Of a stretch of 50,162 nucleotides of DNA, positions 41,715 through 49,984 are shown in pieces; the stretch's first letter is position 1; the number at the start of each line of letters is the position of its first letter. A program made the translations under genes and the position numbers. The stretch comes from CAZQIC01 sp964593555 (lineage in GTDB: Bacteria > Bacteroidota > Bacteroidia > JAFLBG01). Below the pieces are notes generated by a model, which saw nothing but the letters and a program-made list of their open reading frames with translations, ran no database searches and was not told where the DNA came from. The DNA lies in assembly GCA_964593555.1 (NCBI GenBank), contig CAZQIC010000019.1, positions 1-50,162 of the forward strand, in the 5' to 3' direction.

Positions 41715-42239
41715 TTAGTGGTGTGCCTTGCTTTTTTCTTCGTGCTTTTCTTCTCCCGCATTCTCAACTGGTGCTGTTGAATGCTCAGTGCCTTCTTCAT
41801 GATGGCTGTCGCCTGTTCTTATTTTACTTTGCTGCTCAATAATAAGTTTACTCATTGCAGGCTTTCTTTCAGGAGTACCGGCATAAGTTCCTTCCACAAT
41901 AATTATCCATATAAGGTAGGAGACAAACAGTACATATGGGGCAATGATTGTATATTTTAATGCTTTTCTCTCGTGGCCAAGGTGCATAAATTCCATAACA
42001 ATGTATGCTGCTTTAACAATAGTTAAACCAACAAAGATGATTTTCAATGTTATTGTAGAAAACTTCAACGAGTCTAACAATCCCATACTTTCAGCCTGAA
42101 AACCGATGATAAGTTCAAGGATGGTGATGCCAAGCATTATCCAGAATACTCTCCAGAGTTTTTTTCTTTTTACTTTGCCTTCTTCTTCGCTATGCTGAGC
42201 TAGTATCTCGTACTGAGGATAGTCGTCGTTAAATTCCAT
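41715..42239 (-). CDS. Cytochrome c oxidase subunit IV-like protein
   Basis: The protein has 174 residues, with three membrane helices at about 27-130 (VFWIMLGITILELIIG, ITLKIIFVGLTIVKAAYIVMEF, YTIIAPYVLFVSYLIWIII). This is the bacterial COX4/CtaF-like pattern. The MEFMHLGHERK motif after the second helix is typical in Bacteroidota members. A His/Glu-rich soluble tail follows. It lies 46 bases after a subunit III gene. Confidence 0.88.
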   Translation of the reverse strand: MEFNDDYPQYEILAQHSEEEGKVKRKKLWRVFWIMLGITILELIIGFQAESMGLLDSLKFSTITLKIIFVGLTIVKAAYIVMEFMHLGHERKALKYTIIAPYVLFVSYLIWIIIVEGTYAGTPERKPAMSKLIIEQQSKIRTGDSHHEEGTEHSTAPVENAGEEKHEEKSKAHH

Positions 42240-42285
42240 AAATAATTTAGTGTAAAGTTTGAAAGTTTAAGTTCAAAATCTTAAT

Positions 42286-43008
42286 TTATAACAGATAGAA
42301 GAATGTAAATACGAATACCCAAACCAAATCCACAAAGTGCCAGTACAAGCCGGTCTTCTCGATCATTTCGTAATGTCCTCTGCGTTCGTAAGTTCCCATT
42401 AATACATTTATAAAAATTACAACGTTTATTACAACGCCGCTAAATACGTGAAATCCGTGAAAGCCGGTGATGAAGAAAAAGAAATTTCCGAAAACCGGTA
42501 ATCCGTATTCATTATATTTTAAGTTTGCTCCATGAAAAGGAGCGTCCTGCCATACACCATTGATTAACTGGTTTCTTATAGCTCCATGCTCAGTACCAAC
42601 AATGAAGTGATACCACTCCCATGCCTGTGAACCTACGAACATTAGTCCGCCAATGATCGTTAAAAACAGCCAGATGGTAACACCTTTTTTGTCTTTACGC
42701 TGACCGGCTTCCACCGCTAATACCATGGTAACAGAACTCATGATAAGAATAAAGGTCATTAAACCTACATAGGCTAATGGAATGTGTTGGTCAACAAATG
42801 GAAAGTGCGTAAACACCTCACCAGGAATTGGCCATACTTCAGGATATTTATGGCGCATGAAACCATACGCGCAAAGTAAACCTGCAAAGGTTAAGGCATC
42901 AGATATAAGAAAAAACCACATAAAAAGTTTTCCGTAACTAACACCAAATGGGGACTGGCCGCCACCCCATGCTTCTTTTGAGCTAACTGTAGTTGAATGA
43001 CTTGACAT
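42286..43008 (-). CDS. Cytochrome c oxidase subunit III (first copy)
   Basis: The protein has 240 residues and seven helices. The subunit III signature is visible: ITGFHGFHVFSG (about 180-191) and TGLYWHFVDLVWVFVF (about 219-234). It is part of the heme-copper oxidase complex in the inner membrane. It follows a second, shorter subunit III gene by 45 bases. Two such genes in tandem are usual in Bacteroidota oxidase operons. The paired oxidase subunits I and II are not in the window. Confidence 0.93.
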   Translation of the reverse strand: MSSHSTTVSSKEAWGGGQSPFGVSYGKLFMWFFLISDALTFAGLLCAYGFMRHKYPEVWPIPGEVFTHFPFVDQHIPLAYVGLMTFILIMSSVTMVLAVEAGQRKDKKGVTIWLFLTIIGGLMFVGSQAWEWYHFIVGTEHGAIRNQLINGVWQDAPFHGANLKYNEYGLPVFGNFFFFITGFHGFHVFSGVVINVVIFINVLMGTYERRGHYEMIEKTGLYWHFVDLVWVFVFTFFYLL

Positions 43009-43053
43009 AAACTTATATTAGGTTGTTAAAAATTGTTAAATGCCGCTGCAAGT

Positions 43054-43644
43054 TTAACGAATAAAATACAAAAATAGAAATAAATATACCCACAAAACGT
43101 CCAAAAAATGCCAATAAATGGCACAAAGCTTTACTCCCAGATAGTTTGCGGGGCTGTACTTATTGTTAATATTTTTAATATTTACCACTACTAATGCTAT
43201 TATTCCTACAACTAAGTGGGCTATATGCAAACCTGAAAGAAAATACAAATAGGAGCCAGAATTACTATGACCTGGACCAGTAAAAAAAATATTTTGTGCA
43301 GTTAGTTCTTTCCATGCGGCAAACTGAGCCAGAATAAAGCAAACTCCTAATACAAGGGTCAATAGCAGTGCGATTCGACTGCTTTTTGTATTTGCACCTT
43401 TAACAGAAGCCAACGCCCAATTCATGGTAACACTGCTTAGCATAATTATGGCGGTACTAAAATAAAATAAAGAAGGCAATTCAAATATGAGCCATTCTTT
43501 TGCCGAACTTCTGCTTACAACATAGCCGCTTGTTAGTCCGGCAAAAGCCATGATGATGCTGCCAATTCCCAGCCACAGTAAAAATTTACGTGCCTTATTA
43601 TGACGCTCTCTTTCCTCAGGAGATATGTTCATTCGTGCGATCAT
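43054..43644 (-). CDS. Cytochrome c oxidase subunit III (second, shorter copy)
   Basis: From ATG 43644 (MIARMNISPEERERHN) it has 196 residues and five helices. Subunit III features are LHIAHLVVGIIAL and CAIYWHFLDVLWVYLF near the C-terminus. It lacks the first two helices of the longer copy, as many Bacteroidota paralogues do. Its ATG overlaps the cyoE stop by four bases (ATGA at 43641-43644), which supports this start; upstream in-frame codons lie within cyoE. Confidence 0.88.
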   Translation of the reverse strand: MIARMNISPEERERHNKARKFLLWLGIGSIIMAFAGLTSGYVVSRSSAKEWLIFELPSLFYFSTAIIMLSSVTMNWALASVKGANTKSSRIALLLTLVLGVCFILAQFAAWKELTAQNIFFTGPGHSNSGSYLYFLSGLHIAHLVVGIIALVVVNIKNINNKYSPANYLGVKLCAIYWHFLDVLWVYLFLFLYFIR

Positions 43645-44552
43645 TTTCCGATCATTATAGCAAGCTGTACAATTGGTAAATAAATAAAAGAGCCAAACAT
43701 TAATTGTTGTGCGGCCTTTATGGTGCAATCTTTAAATAAGCGATAGGCCTGGAAAGCAAAAACAGCTCCTGCGGCGGTTATCAATACGGCAGATAAAGAG
43801 CCTGACATCCTGAAAAATACCGGAGACAAACTGATGGGCAATAAAAATAAAGTATAGGTTAGGATTTGAAATGCACTGCTTTTATCCCGGCCTCCTTTTG
43901 AAGGGAGCATGTTGAATCCGGCTTTTTTATAATCATCATCAACAACCCATGCTATTGCCCAGAAATGAGGGAATTGCCATATAAACTGGATCGCAAAAAG
44001 TAATATACCCTGGAATTGAATTTCTCCAAAACCATTTGTCGCAGCTACATGTCCCAGTAGAGGAGGGATCGCACCGGGAAATGCTCCGACAAAAACTGCC
44101 AATGGTGTTACTTTTTTTAACGGAGTATAAATTACAGTATAGCTAAGCAATGCAGCCACACCCAAAATGCCGCTCATTGGGTTTAATTTAAATGTTAGAA
44201 TAAAAATGCCTGCTATTCCCATTGCAGAAGCAAGCAGCACTGCTTCTACGACTGACATTCTGTTTTGTGGTAATGGCCTGTTCGCAGTGCGGTCCATTAA
44301 TTTATCCGAATCAATTTCTATGATCTGGTTAAAACCATTTGAAGAGCCCGTTACAAGGAAGCCGCCCAACACAAGCCAGCCGAGTTTTATCCAACTGAAT
44401 GAATCACCTGCACTAATAACATACCCGATAAAAGCTGAAAATACAACGAGGGTAGATAAACGAAATTTAACAAACTGAACGTAATCAGCCAACTTGGCCA
44501 TAAGGCTGTTTGTTTTTGTAGTGGTTGAAATAAGGGCCTTTTCTGTTGTCAA
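43641..44552 (-). CDS. cyoE: Protoheme IX farnesyltransferase (heme O synthase)
   Basis: The 303-residue UbiA-superfamily protein has about nine helices. The first Asp-rich motif is NGFNQIIEIDSDKLMDRT (72-89), followed by NRPLP, and the second is VVDDDYKKAGFNMLP. YTPLKKVTPLAVFVGAFPGA is typical of the family. It attaches farnesyl to heme B for the a-type oxidase encoded by the operon. The TTG at 44552 gives the longest product; ATG 44501 (MAKLADYVQF) is an equal candidate and would remove 17 residues. A TACTTTTG box precedes both. It is the first gene of the operon running to 39891. Confidence 0.93.
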   Translation of the reverse strand: MTTEKALISTTTKTNSLMAKLADYVQFVKFRLSTLVVFSAFIGYVISAGDSFSWIKLGWLVLGGFLVTGSSNGFNQIIEIDSDKLMDRTANRPLPQNRMSVVEAVLLASAMGIAGIFILTFKLNPMSGILGVAALLSYTVIYTPLKKVTPLAVFVGAFPGAIPPLLGHVAATNGFGEIQFQGILLFAIQFIWQFPHFWAIAWVVDDDYKKAGFNMLPSKGGRDKSSAFQILTYTLFLLPISLSPVFFRMSGSLSAVLITAAGAVFAFQAYRLFKDCTIKAAQQLMFGSFIYLPIVQLAIMIGK

Positions 44553-44603
44553 AATTTATTGCTTGGAAAAGCAGTACAATTTTACCAAATATTTAACGCA
44601 TCA

Positions 44604-44611
44604 CAAAAGTA
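44604..44611 (-). promoter_or_regulatory. Candidate -7 box of the oxidase operon
   Basis: The minus strand reads TACTTTTG (TAnnTTTG), with initiation expected near 44597. No -33 TTG is seen at the usual distance. Confidence 0.45.
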
Positions 44612-44681
44612 GTATTAAAAATTTAGACGAGTTCTAAATAATTGGGGATGAAAATGTAGTTGTTTTAACTGAGAGGATTAC

Positions 44682-46229
44682 TTAAAAATCCCTATACTCG
44701 TTCCACAATGGGGCTTTCAGGGAAAAGTAGAAATAGAGGTTGTTTTGCTCACGCAAAACAGAGCTCTGCAAACGGCTGGTAACACCGGCTTCGAGCCACC
44801 CCAGCCCTAATAAATAACGAATCTTAAGGTCAACAAATGTGAGTGTGTTTTTAATTCCTTGCGTTGTAAAATTGCCGTAGTCCCTAGGACGCGATGCGTA
44901 TGATTCAAAAATATTTTGTCCCATGTTTTTTCCGGCAGAGTCGGCTCCGTATAATGCATATACTCCTTTCAGATCAACGCCCCATTTTTTATACCGGTAA
45001 TTTATCATTGTTACTCCTTCCATAAAGTTAGCGCCAAGCGGATGTGCGAGCGGATGATTAAGGTGTCCGTAGTTTTGTTGTGTGCTGCCGTGAGAGTATG
45101 TGTAAGGCCTTACGTAATTACATTCTGTTTGAAGTTCTAGATTTTTTATGCGGAACAGGTCAAAGCTTCTGAATCCTAATTGAACACCTTGTTTGTTTGC
45201 CCACCATCCCGTCCGGGCTTTTACTTCTTTCAGTAAAAATTCATCAAGAATTATTTGTCCGTAAAGTTGTTGTTTTTTAAATGCTTTTATCTTAAAAGAA
45301 AATCCGATGAAGGCATTGTCTGATGAGCCCAATGAATATTCAACAGGCCTGAAGAAGATTACCGGGTTCAGGTAATTTACATCATAACTTCTGGATCTGT
45401 TGCTGTCGGCGCCTTGCCATATTATGGATTCAAAAAAACCAACGTTCAGTCTTTTGCAAACATTCCAGCTGAGGTAATGTAGTGTGGCGAATTTATTTTT
45501 GAAATCTGATTTAATTCCGTTTGCCGAAATCGCATCCTTGAAAGCTGCGTACATCACTGTGTATTTTATTTTCCATACATCTACCGTAGTTCTGAAATAA
45601 GGAAAAGTTGGTGCAAAGTCACTTAAAAAAAGAGAGCGGTAGCCATCACCCCAAAAATGTTTGTCCTTACCTGCCTGCAGATTGAAGATTTTGTTGGGTG
45701 AATAGGAAATGTATCCAAAATAATTTTCAGAACTATACCGTTGTTTTTTTTGATACGCTGGCCCTATACCGGGAGTAAAATGCGTGTACCTAATACTTGT
45801 ATCGATAAACGATGGATAATCTGAAGAATTCCTCAAGACACCAACACATGCATAAAATTTGTTTGTATAGCTGGTATGCAGTCGTATGCCACCATAGGTT
45901 TCAACTAATTTATCTTTGTTCGCAATATCGTAACCGGGTTGTAGTTTTGCAAACAACTCAATTCCAATGTCAAACTTTTTATTATTCAAAGAATCTCTTT
46001 TAAGATGAAGAGATTCGGCGACGGAGTCGTTTAGGCTGTTTAAATAAGGACTTCCTGTATATGGTTTTACATTGGTATGAAACGTAGAATTTTTGTCGTT
46101 TAAAAATTTATCATACCGTTGAAGAAAATTACGTTCAGTGGTTGAATTTTTTATTTCCAACACGGTCTGCGCATTACCCAATAGTGCAGAAAAAAAAAGA
46201 AAAATAAATACGATAGATCTATTTTTCAT
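44682..46229 (-). CDS. Wzi-like capsule assembly outer-membrane protein (copy 1)
   Basis: From ATG 46229 (MKNRSIVFIFLFFSALLGNA, a signal peptide) it has 515 residues. The longer reading would begin inside the preceding gene and hide the signal, so I rejected it. The mature part is a beta-barrel with alternating aromatic strands and the Wzi-family motifs QAGKDKHFWGDGYRSLFLSDFAP, YLSWNVCKRLNVGFFE and HPLGANFMEGVTMINYRYK. Wzi proteins bind exported capsule polymer at the cell surface. Its start overlaps the stop of the WecA-like gene by 11 bases. A paralogue lies at 47350-49029. Confidence 0.87.
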   Translation of the reverse strand: MKNRSIVFIFLFFSALLGNAQTVLEIKNSTTERNFLQRYDKFLNDKNSTFHTNVKPYTGSPYLNSLNDSVAESLHLKRDSLNNKKFDIGIELFAKLQPGYDIANKDKLVETYGGIRLHTSYTNKFYACVGVLRNSSDYPSFIDTSIRYTHFTPGIGPAYQKKQRYSSENYFGYISYSPNKIFNLQAGKDKHFWGDGYRSLFLSDFAPTFPYFRTTVDVWKIKYTVMYAAFKDAISANGIKSDFKNKFATLHYLSWNVCKRLNVGFFESIIWQGADSNRSRSYDVNYLNPVIFFRPVEYSLGSSDNAFIGFSFKIKAFKKQQLYGQIILDEFLLKEVKARTGWWANKQGVQLGFRSFDLFRIKNLELQTECNYVRPYTYSHGSTQQNYGHLNHPLAHPLGANFMEGVTMINYRYKKWGVDLKGVYALYGADSAGKNMGQNIFESYASRPRDYGNFTTQGIKNTLTFVDLKIRYLLGLGWLEAGVTSRLQSSVLREQNNLYFYFSLKAPLWNEYRDF

Positions 46230-47316
46230 TTGCAGACTCAGAATTGCTTTCGCTGATGTTCTTTCTTTTGGGAATAAAAAATGGAACCTGTGCAAGCGCC
46301 AGGGCTCCGATTCCGACGATAATAAAGGAGTAGTTGGGTGAAAGGTGTCTTGTAAATACAGCGAGAGCAATAACAATAAGGTTATAGGAGTATATACAGA
46401 GTACGGTTTGACGGTGATTAAGACCTATATCAATAAGTCTGTGGTGAATATGATTGCGATCGGCAGAGAATGGAGATAAACCTCTTAATGAACGATAGAT
46501 GAATATGCGCAATGTGTCAAACAAGGGGTAGGTGAGTACTGCTAATGCAAAAACAGGTTTAGAGATCTCACTTACAAATCCCGTAAGTTGGGACTGATCG
46601 TACTCAACAAGTTTTAATGAAAGCACGCAAAGTATTAGCCCGATAGATAATGAGCCGGAGTCGCCCATAAAAATTTTAGCAGGAGAAAAATTAAAGATAA
46701 GGAATGCTAATAAAGAGCCTGACAAAGCAAAAGAAAGGCAGGCCATAACTGTATTTCCCGCAAGCAGGAACCAGGTGCCAAATGCAACTGATGCAATAAG
46801 TCCGACACCGCCAGCTAAACCATCAACTCCATCAATAAGATTAAAAGAGTTTACAACCACGATATAAGTGAATAGGGACATAAATATTTGACCCCAATAC
46901 GGTATCTCCCGAACGCCAAAAATTCCGTGCAAACCTGTCAATCTCAGGTCGGCCATTAATACCAATATCATTCCTACAATAACATGCGCTACTAATTTTT
47001 TTACGGGAGCTGTTCCTATGATATCATCTTTTATACCTACAAAAAATAAGATGATGATGGTTGCGATGATAAACTTAAAATCAGTTACCGACTTTACTAG
47101 TTCGGGAGTATCTATCGGGAACCATAAGGCAAAAGCGAAAATTGTTCCTCCAAAAATGATAACTCCTCCTATAGTGGGTATGCGTCTGCGATGTAATTTT
47201 CTTTCATCATCAGGTTCATCAAAAAGTCGTTTTAAAAGAGCGACTCTTATCAGTGCAGGAGTGGAGAGCAATACCACGAAAAAAGAAGTAAAAAAAACTA
47301 ATGGAAGTATTATCAC
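46219..47316 (-). CDS. WecA/MraY-like polyprenyl-phosphate sugar-1-phosphate transferase
   Basis: The 365-residue protein has about eleven helices. Catalytic motifs are GIKDDIIG (Asp97, Asp98), NSFNLIDGVDGLAGG (156-170, Asp162 and Asp165), FMGDSGSLSIG (Asp219) and RNHIHHRL (288-294). It transfers HexNAc-1-phosphate to undecaprenyl phosphate, the first membrane step of surface polysaccharide; the sugar is probably GlcNAc but is not decided by sequence. It lies between the two Wzi-like genes: 33 bases after copy 2, and overlapping copy 1 by 11 bases. Confidence 0.92.
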   Translation of the reverse strand: MIILPLVFFTSFFVVLLSTPALIRVALLKRLFDEPDDERKLHRRRIPTIGGVIIFGGTIFAFALWFPIDTPELVKSVTDFKFIIATIIILFFVGIKDDIIGTAPVKKLVAHVIVGMILVLMADLRLTGLHGIFGVREIPYWGQIFMSLFTYIVVVNSFNLIDGVDGLAGGVGLIASVAFGTWFLLAGNTVMACLSFALSGSLLAFLIFNFSPAKIFMGDSGSLSIGLILCVLSLKLVEYDQSQLTGFVSEISKPVFALAVLTYPLFDTLRIFIYRSLRGLSPFSADRNHIHHRLIDIGLNHRQTVLCIYSYNLIVIALAVFTRHLSPNYSFIIVGIGALALAQVPFFIPKRKNISESNSESANEK

Positions 47317-47349
47317 CTTGCCAGCTGTTTATATTGTAAAGGTACTAAA

Positions 47350-49029
47350 TCAAAAATCATAATAAATATTGTTCAATGATGTTCTTAAGCCAATGTATAT
47401 AAAGTCCGTAGTGCCGGTTGTGTTATTAAAACTCTCTGCTCTGTTCATTATACCTAACACTATATTCATATTGGTAGCAGGATTTATTAAGTAGCCTATT
47501 TGAATATCAAAATTTGAGATGGTGCTTTTAATGCCCTGATTTTGTTCGTTGATATTTGATGTTGGGCCGTAAAAAGAATTATTATCACTGACGAAAATAT
47601 TATTGCCATATCTCGAACTAAGGGAGTCTCTTCCAACTTGCGCATAATTCATTTTTAATTGAAATAAAAAATCTTTTGCTCTGTAATTAATTATCGCAAC
47701 GGTCTCTTTAAAATTTGCGCCAAGCGGGTGGGCGATGGCCTGGTTGTAGTGGGTGTAACTTTGTTCAACACGTTTGTGTGCATACGTGTAGGGCCTTACT
47801 TTGTTGTATTCTAATTGCAGATGAAGATTCTTAATTTTTAAGACATCGAAATATTTTATTCCTAATTGAACACCTTGTTTGTTGGAAATGGAACCCTTGA
47901 AATTATTTTTTGCAATATCGTCTAAAAAAAACTGGCCGTATATATACATACTCGGTATTAAAACGATTTTTGCTGTGGTCCCTAATGATACATTCTTGGT
48001 GTTATGCATTCCATAAACGAATGCATTGCCAGCAATAACTGGATTAAAGTAAAAAAAGTCGAGGTGTTGTTTGTTCATTCTGTCAGATGCTTCCCATACC
48101 ATTCCCTGGAATAATCCCAATTGTAAATGTTTATGCGCGTTCCAGCTCAGGTACTGAAAGCTTCCGCACTTTTTTTGGAACAAGCGTTCTGTATATGGTG
48201 GTGTAGTAACTCCGCCATCAGTTAAATTCATAAATACAGTATATAAATTAGTGTACTGTATTTTTTTGTAACGGGTTGTGGCGCGAAAATAAGGGTAGTT
48301 AAATGAATTGTCTGACAATAAAAGTGAGCGATATCCATCGCCAACAAAATGTTTACCGTGTCCCAGTTGGAAATTCAACGACCATTTTTCATTTTTTATT
48401 GTTGGAGAATAAGAGATGTAGCCGGATGACATAGCAAAATCATATCCTGCTGTTTTAAATCTTTTCCAACGACCCTGGCCAGGTACTACTGCATAAGTAT
48501 TGTTAAAATCTATGATGTAATTGGGGAAAGTTGCCTGGTTCTCATAAAAAGATGATTCAAACGAAAAATTTTTCCCAATATCGCCCCGTACTAAAACGCC
48601 GCGTGTGTTTTTATATAATGTTGGCGCAAGGCTATCTTCATTATCCATTCCTATTTCCAGGTTAAACAATGGATCGAGAGTTAAATGAAATTTGTCTGAA
48701 GTATCCTTAACAATAAAAAGACTTTCGGTTTTTATTTTTCTATGAATCAATGACCTGTTTTTTTCTGTTTTGTCAGGTAAATTAATAGTGCTTTCTACTA
48801 ATGGTTTAAATGCAGTATAACAAAGTTTGTATGTTACTGAAAGAGGCTCCGAAGCGTGATCGGTATCAGGCAATAAAATATTTCTTTCCAGTTCTATCCA
48901 TGCGTTTCTGTTGAGTGGAACATTTTTTTGCTGAGCGTAAGTGTTATTTTGAGAAGCAAGAAGCAAGAGGCAAGAAACAAAAACCGACAACCAACAACCG
49001 AGAACTGACAACCGATAACCTGTTTTCAT
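47350..49029 (-). CDS. Wzi-like capsule assembly outer-membrane protein (copy 2)
   Basis: The 559-residue protein has a signal peptide (about 1-33, ending TYA) followed by the same barrel as copy 1: QLGHGKHFVGDGYRSLLLSDNSF, YLSWNAHKHLQLGLFQ, KNLHLQLEYNKVRPYTYAH and HPLGANFKETVAIINYR. The N-terminal insert (about 40-150) has no counterpart in copy 1. Its ATG overlaps the fcl stop (ATGA at 49026-49029). The signal peptide is encoded by a 7-bp repeat array (48954-49016), giving a visible 7-residue periodicity (YRLSVLG/CWLSVFV/SCLLLLA). Confidence 0.86.
   Translation of the reverse strand: MKTGYRLSVLGCWLSVFVSCLLLLASQNNTYAQQKNVPLNRNAWIELERNILLPDTDHASEPLSVTYKLCYTAFKPLVESTINLPDKTEKNRSLIHRKIKTESLFIVKDTSDKFHLTLDPLFNLEIGMDNEDSLAPTLYKNTRGVLVRGDIGKNFSFESSFYENQATFPNYIIDFNNTYAVVPGQGRWKRFKTAGYDFAMSSGYISYSPTIKNEKWSLNFQLGHGKHFVGDGYRSLLLSDNSFNYPYFRATTRYKKIQYTNLYTVFMNLTDGGVTTPPYTERLFQKKCGSFQYLSWNAHKHLQLGLFQGMVWEASDRMNKQHLDFFYFNPVIAGNAFVYGMHNTKNVSLGTTAKIVLIPSMYIYGQFFLDDIAKNNFKGSISNKQGVQLGIKYFDVLKIKNLHLQLEYNKVRPYTYAHKRVEQSYTHYNQAIAHPLGANFKETVAIINYRAKDFLFQLKMNYAQVGRDSLSSRYGNNIFVSDNNSFYGPTSNINEQNQGIKSTISNFDIQIGYLINPATNMNIVLGIMNRAESFNNTTGTTDFIYIGLRTSLNNIYYDF
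48954..49016. repeat. Heptamer array inside the signal-peptide codons
   Basis: Nine consecutive 7-base units fill 63 bases: AAGCAAG, AAGCAAG, AGGCAAG, AAACAAA, AACCGAC, AACCAAC, AACCGAG, AACTGAC and AACCGAT. Three units equal seven codons, so the minus-strand product repeats every seven residues. The unit is related to the non-coding array at 29253-29308. Confidence 0.85.
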
Positions 49030-49976
49030 TTTCTCTCCGTTGCCTCTGTGTTGAAAGAGTTTTTCACTTCTTCATAAACCATTCTGATTCCTTCTTCCAA
49101 CTCAATGTTGTATTTCCAGCCCATTGCGTTTATCTTAGATACATCCATCAATTTTCTCGGAGTTCCGTCCGGTTTATCGCTGTTCCATTTTAACTCGCCA
49201 TTGTACACGATAATTTTTTTGATCAATAATGCAAGATCTTTTATACTCAAATCTATTCCCGTTCCAATATTTACATGACCTCCAGTATTGTAATTAAGCA
49301 TTAGGAAAAAACAGGCGTTGGCAAGGTCGCCAACATGTAAAAATTCCCTTAAGGGTTTTCCGCTTCCCCAGACTTCTACTGTTGCCTCACCTTCATATTT
49401 TGCTGTATGTATTTTCCTTATCAGTGCAGGAAGCACATGTGAGTTATTTAAATCGTAATTATCATTTGGCCCATACAAGTTTGTCGGCATTGCCGAAATA
49501 AAATTACAATTGTATTGGTGCCGATATTCATTGCATAATTGTATGCCTGCTATTTTTGCGATTGCATAAGGCATATTGGTGTATTCTAAGGGGCCTGTCA
49601 ACAGGTATTCTTCTTTTAAGGGCTGTGGCGCCATTTTTGGATATATACAAGATGAGCCGAGAAACAAAAGTTTTTTTACGTTGTGAACATATGAGCTATG
49701 AATCACATTGCTTTCGATCATAAGGTTATCATAGAGAAACTCTGCACGGTAAGTATTGTTGGCCTGTATACCACCAACTCTGGCGGCGGCCAAAAAAACA
49801 TATTCAGGTTTTTCGTTTGCGAAAAAAATATTTACTGCGTCCTGATTTTTAAGGTCAAGCTCTTTTGATGTTCTTGTAATTAGATTGGAGTATCCTTCTG
49901 AATTTAATTTTCGTACAATGGCAGAACCCACCATTCCCTTATGCCCGGCAACAAATATTTTTGCACCTTTTTCCAT
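49026..49976 (-). CDS. fcl: GDP-L-fucose synthase
   Basis: The 316-residue short-chain dehydrogenase has the NADP-binding motif GHKGMVG (11-17), active-site Ser108 and Cys110 (GSSCIYP), Tyr137-x3-Lys141 (YAIAK) and His180 (NNSHVLPA). All match the positions in E. coli GDP-fucose synthase. It converts GDP-4-keto-6-deoxy-mannose to GDP-L-fucose by epimerisation and reduction. The partner dehydratase gene precedes it by 8 bases, and the Wzi-like gene follows with an ATGA overlap, so fucose probably enters the surface polysaccharide. Confidence 0.95.
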   Translation of the reverse strand: MEKGAKIFVAGHKGMVGSAIVRKLNSEGYSNLITRTSKELDLKNQDAVNIFFANEKPEYVFLAAARVGGIQANNTYRAEFLYDNLMIESNVIHSSYVHNVKKLLFLGSSCIYPKMAPQPLKEEYLLTGPLEYTNMPYAIAKIAGIQLCNEYRHQYNCNFISAMPTNLYGPNDNYDLNNSHVLPALIRKIHTAKYEGEATVEVWGSGKPLREFLHVGDLANACFFLMLNYNTGGHVNIGTGIDLSIKDLALLIKKIIVYNGELKWNSDKPDGTPRKLMDVSKINAMGWKYNIELEEGIRMVYEEVKNSFNTEATERK

Positions 49977-49984
49977 ATTTCGCT

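Noticed and set aside
46230..46376. Longer start of the first Wzi-like protein
   Set aside because: It would read 49 residues inside the WecA-like gene and bury the signal peptide that starts at 46229.
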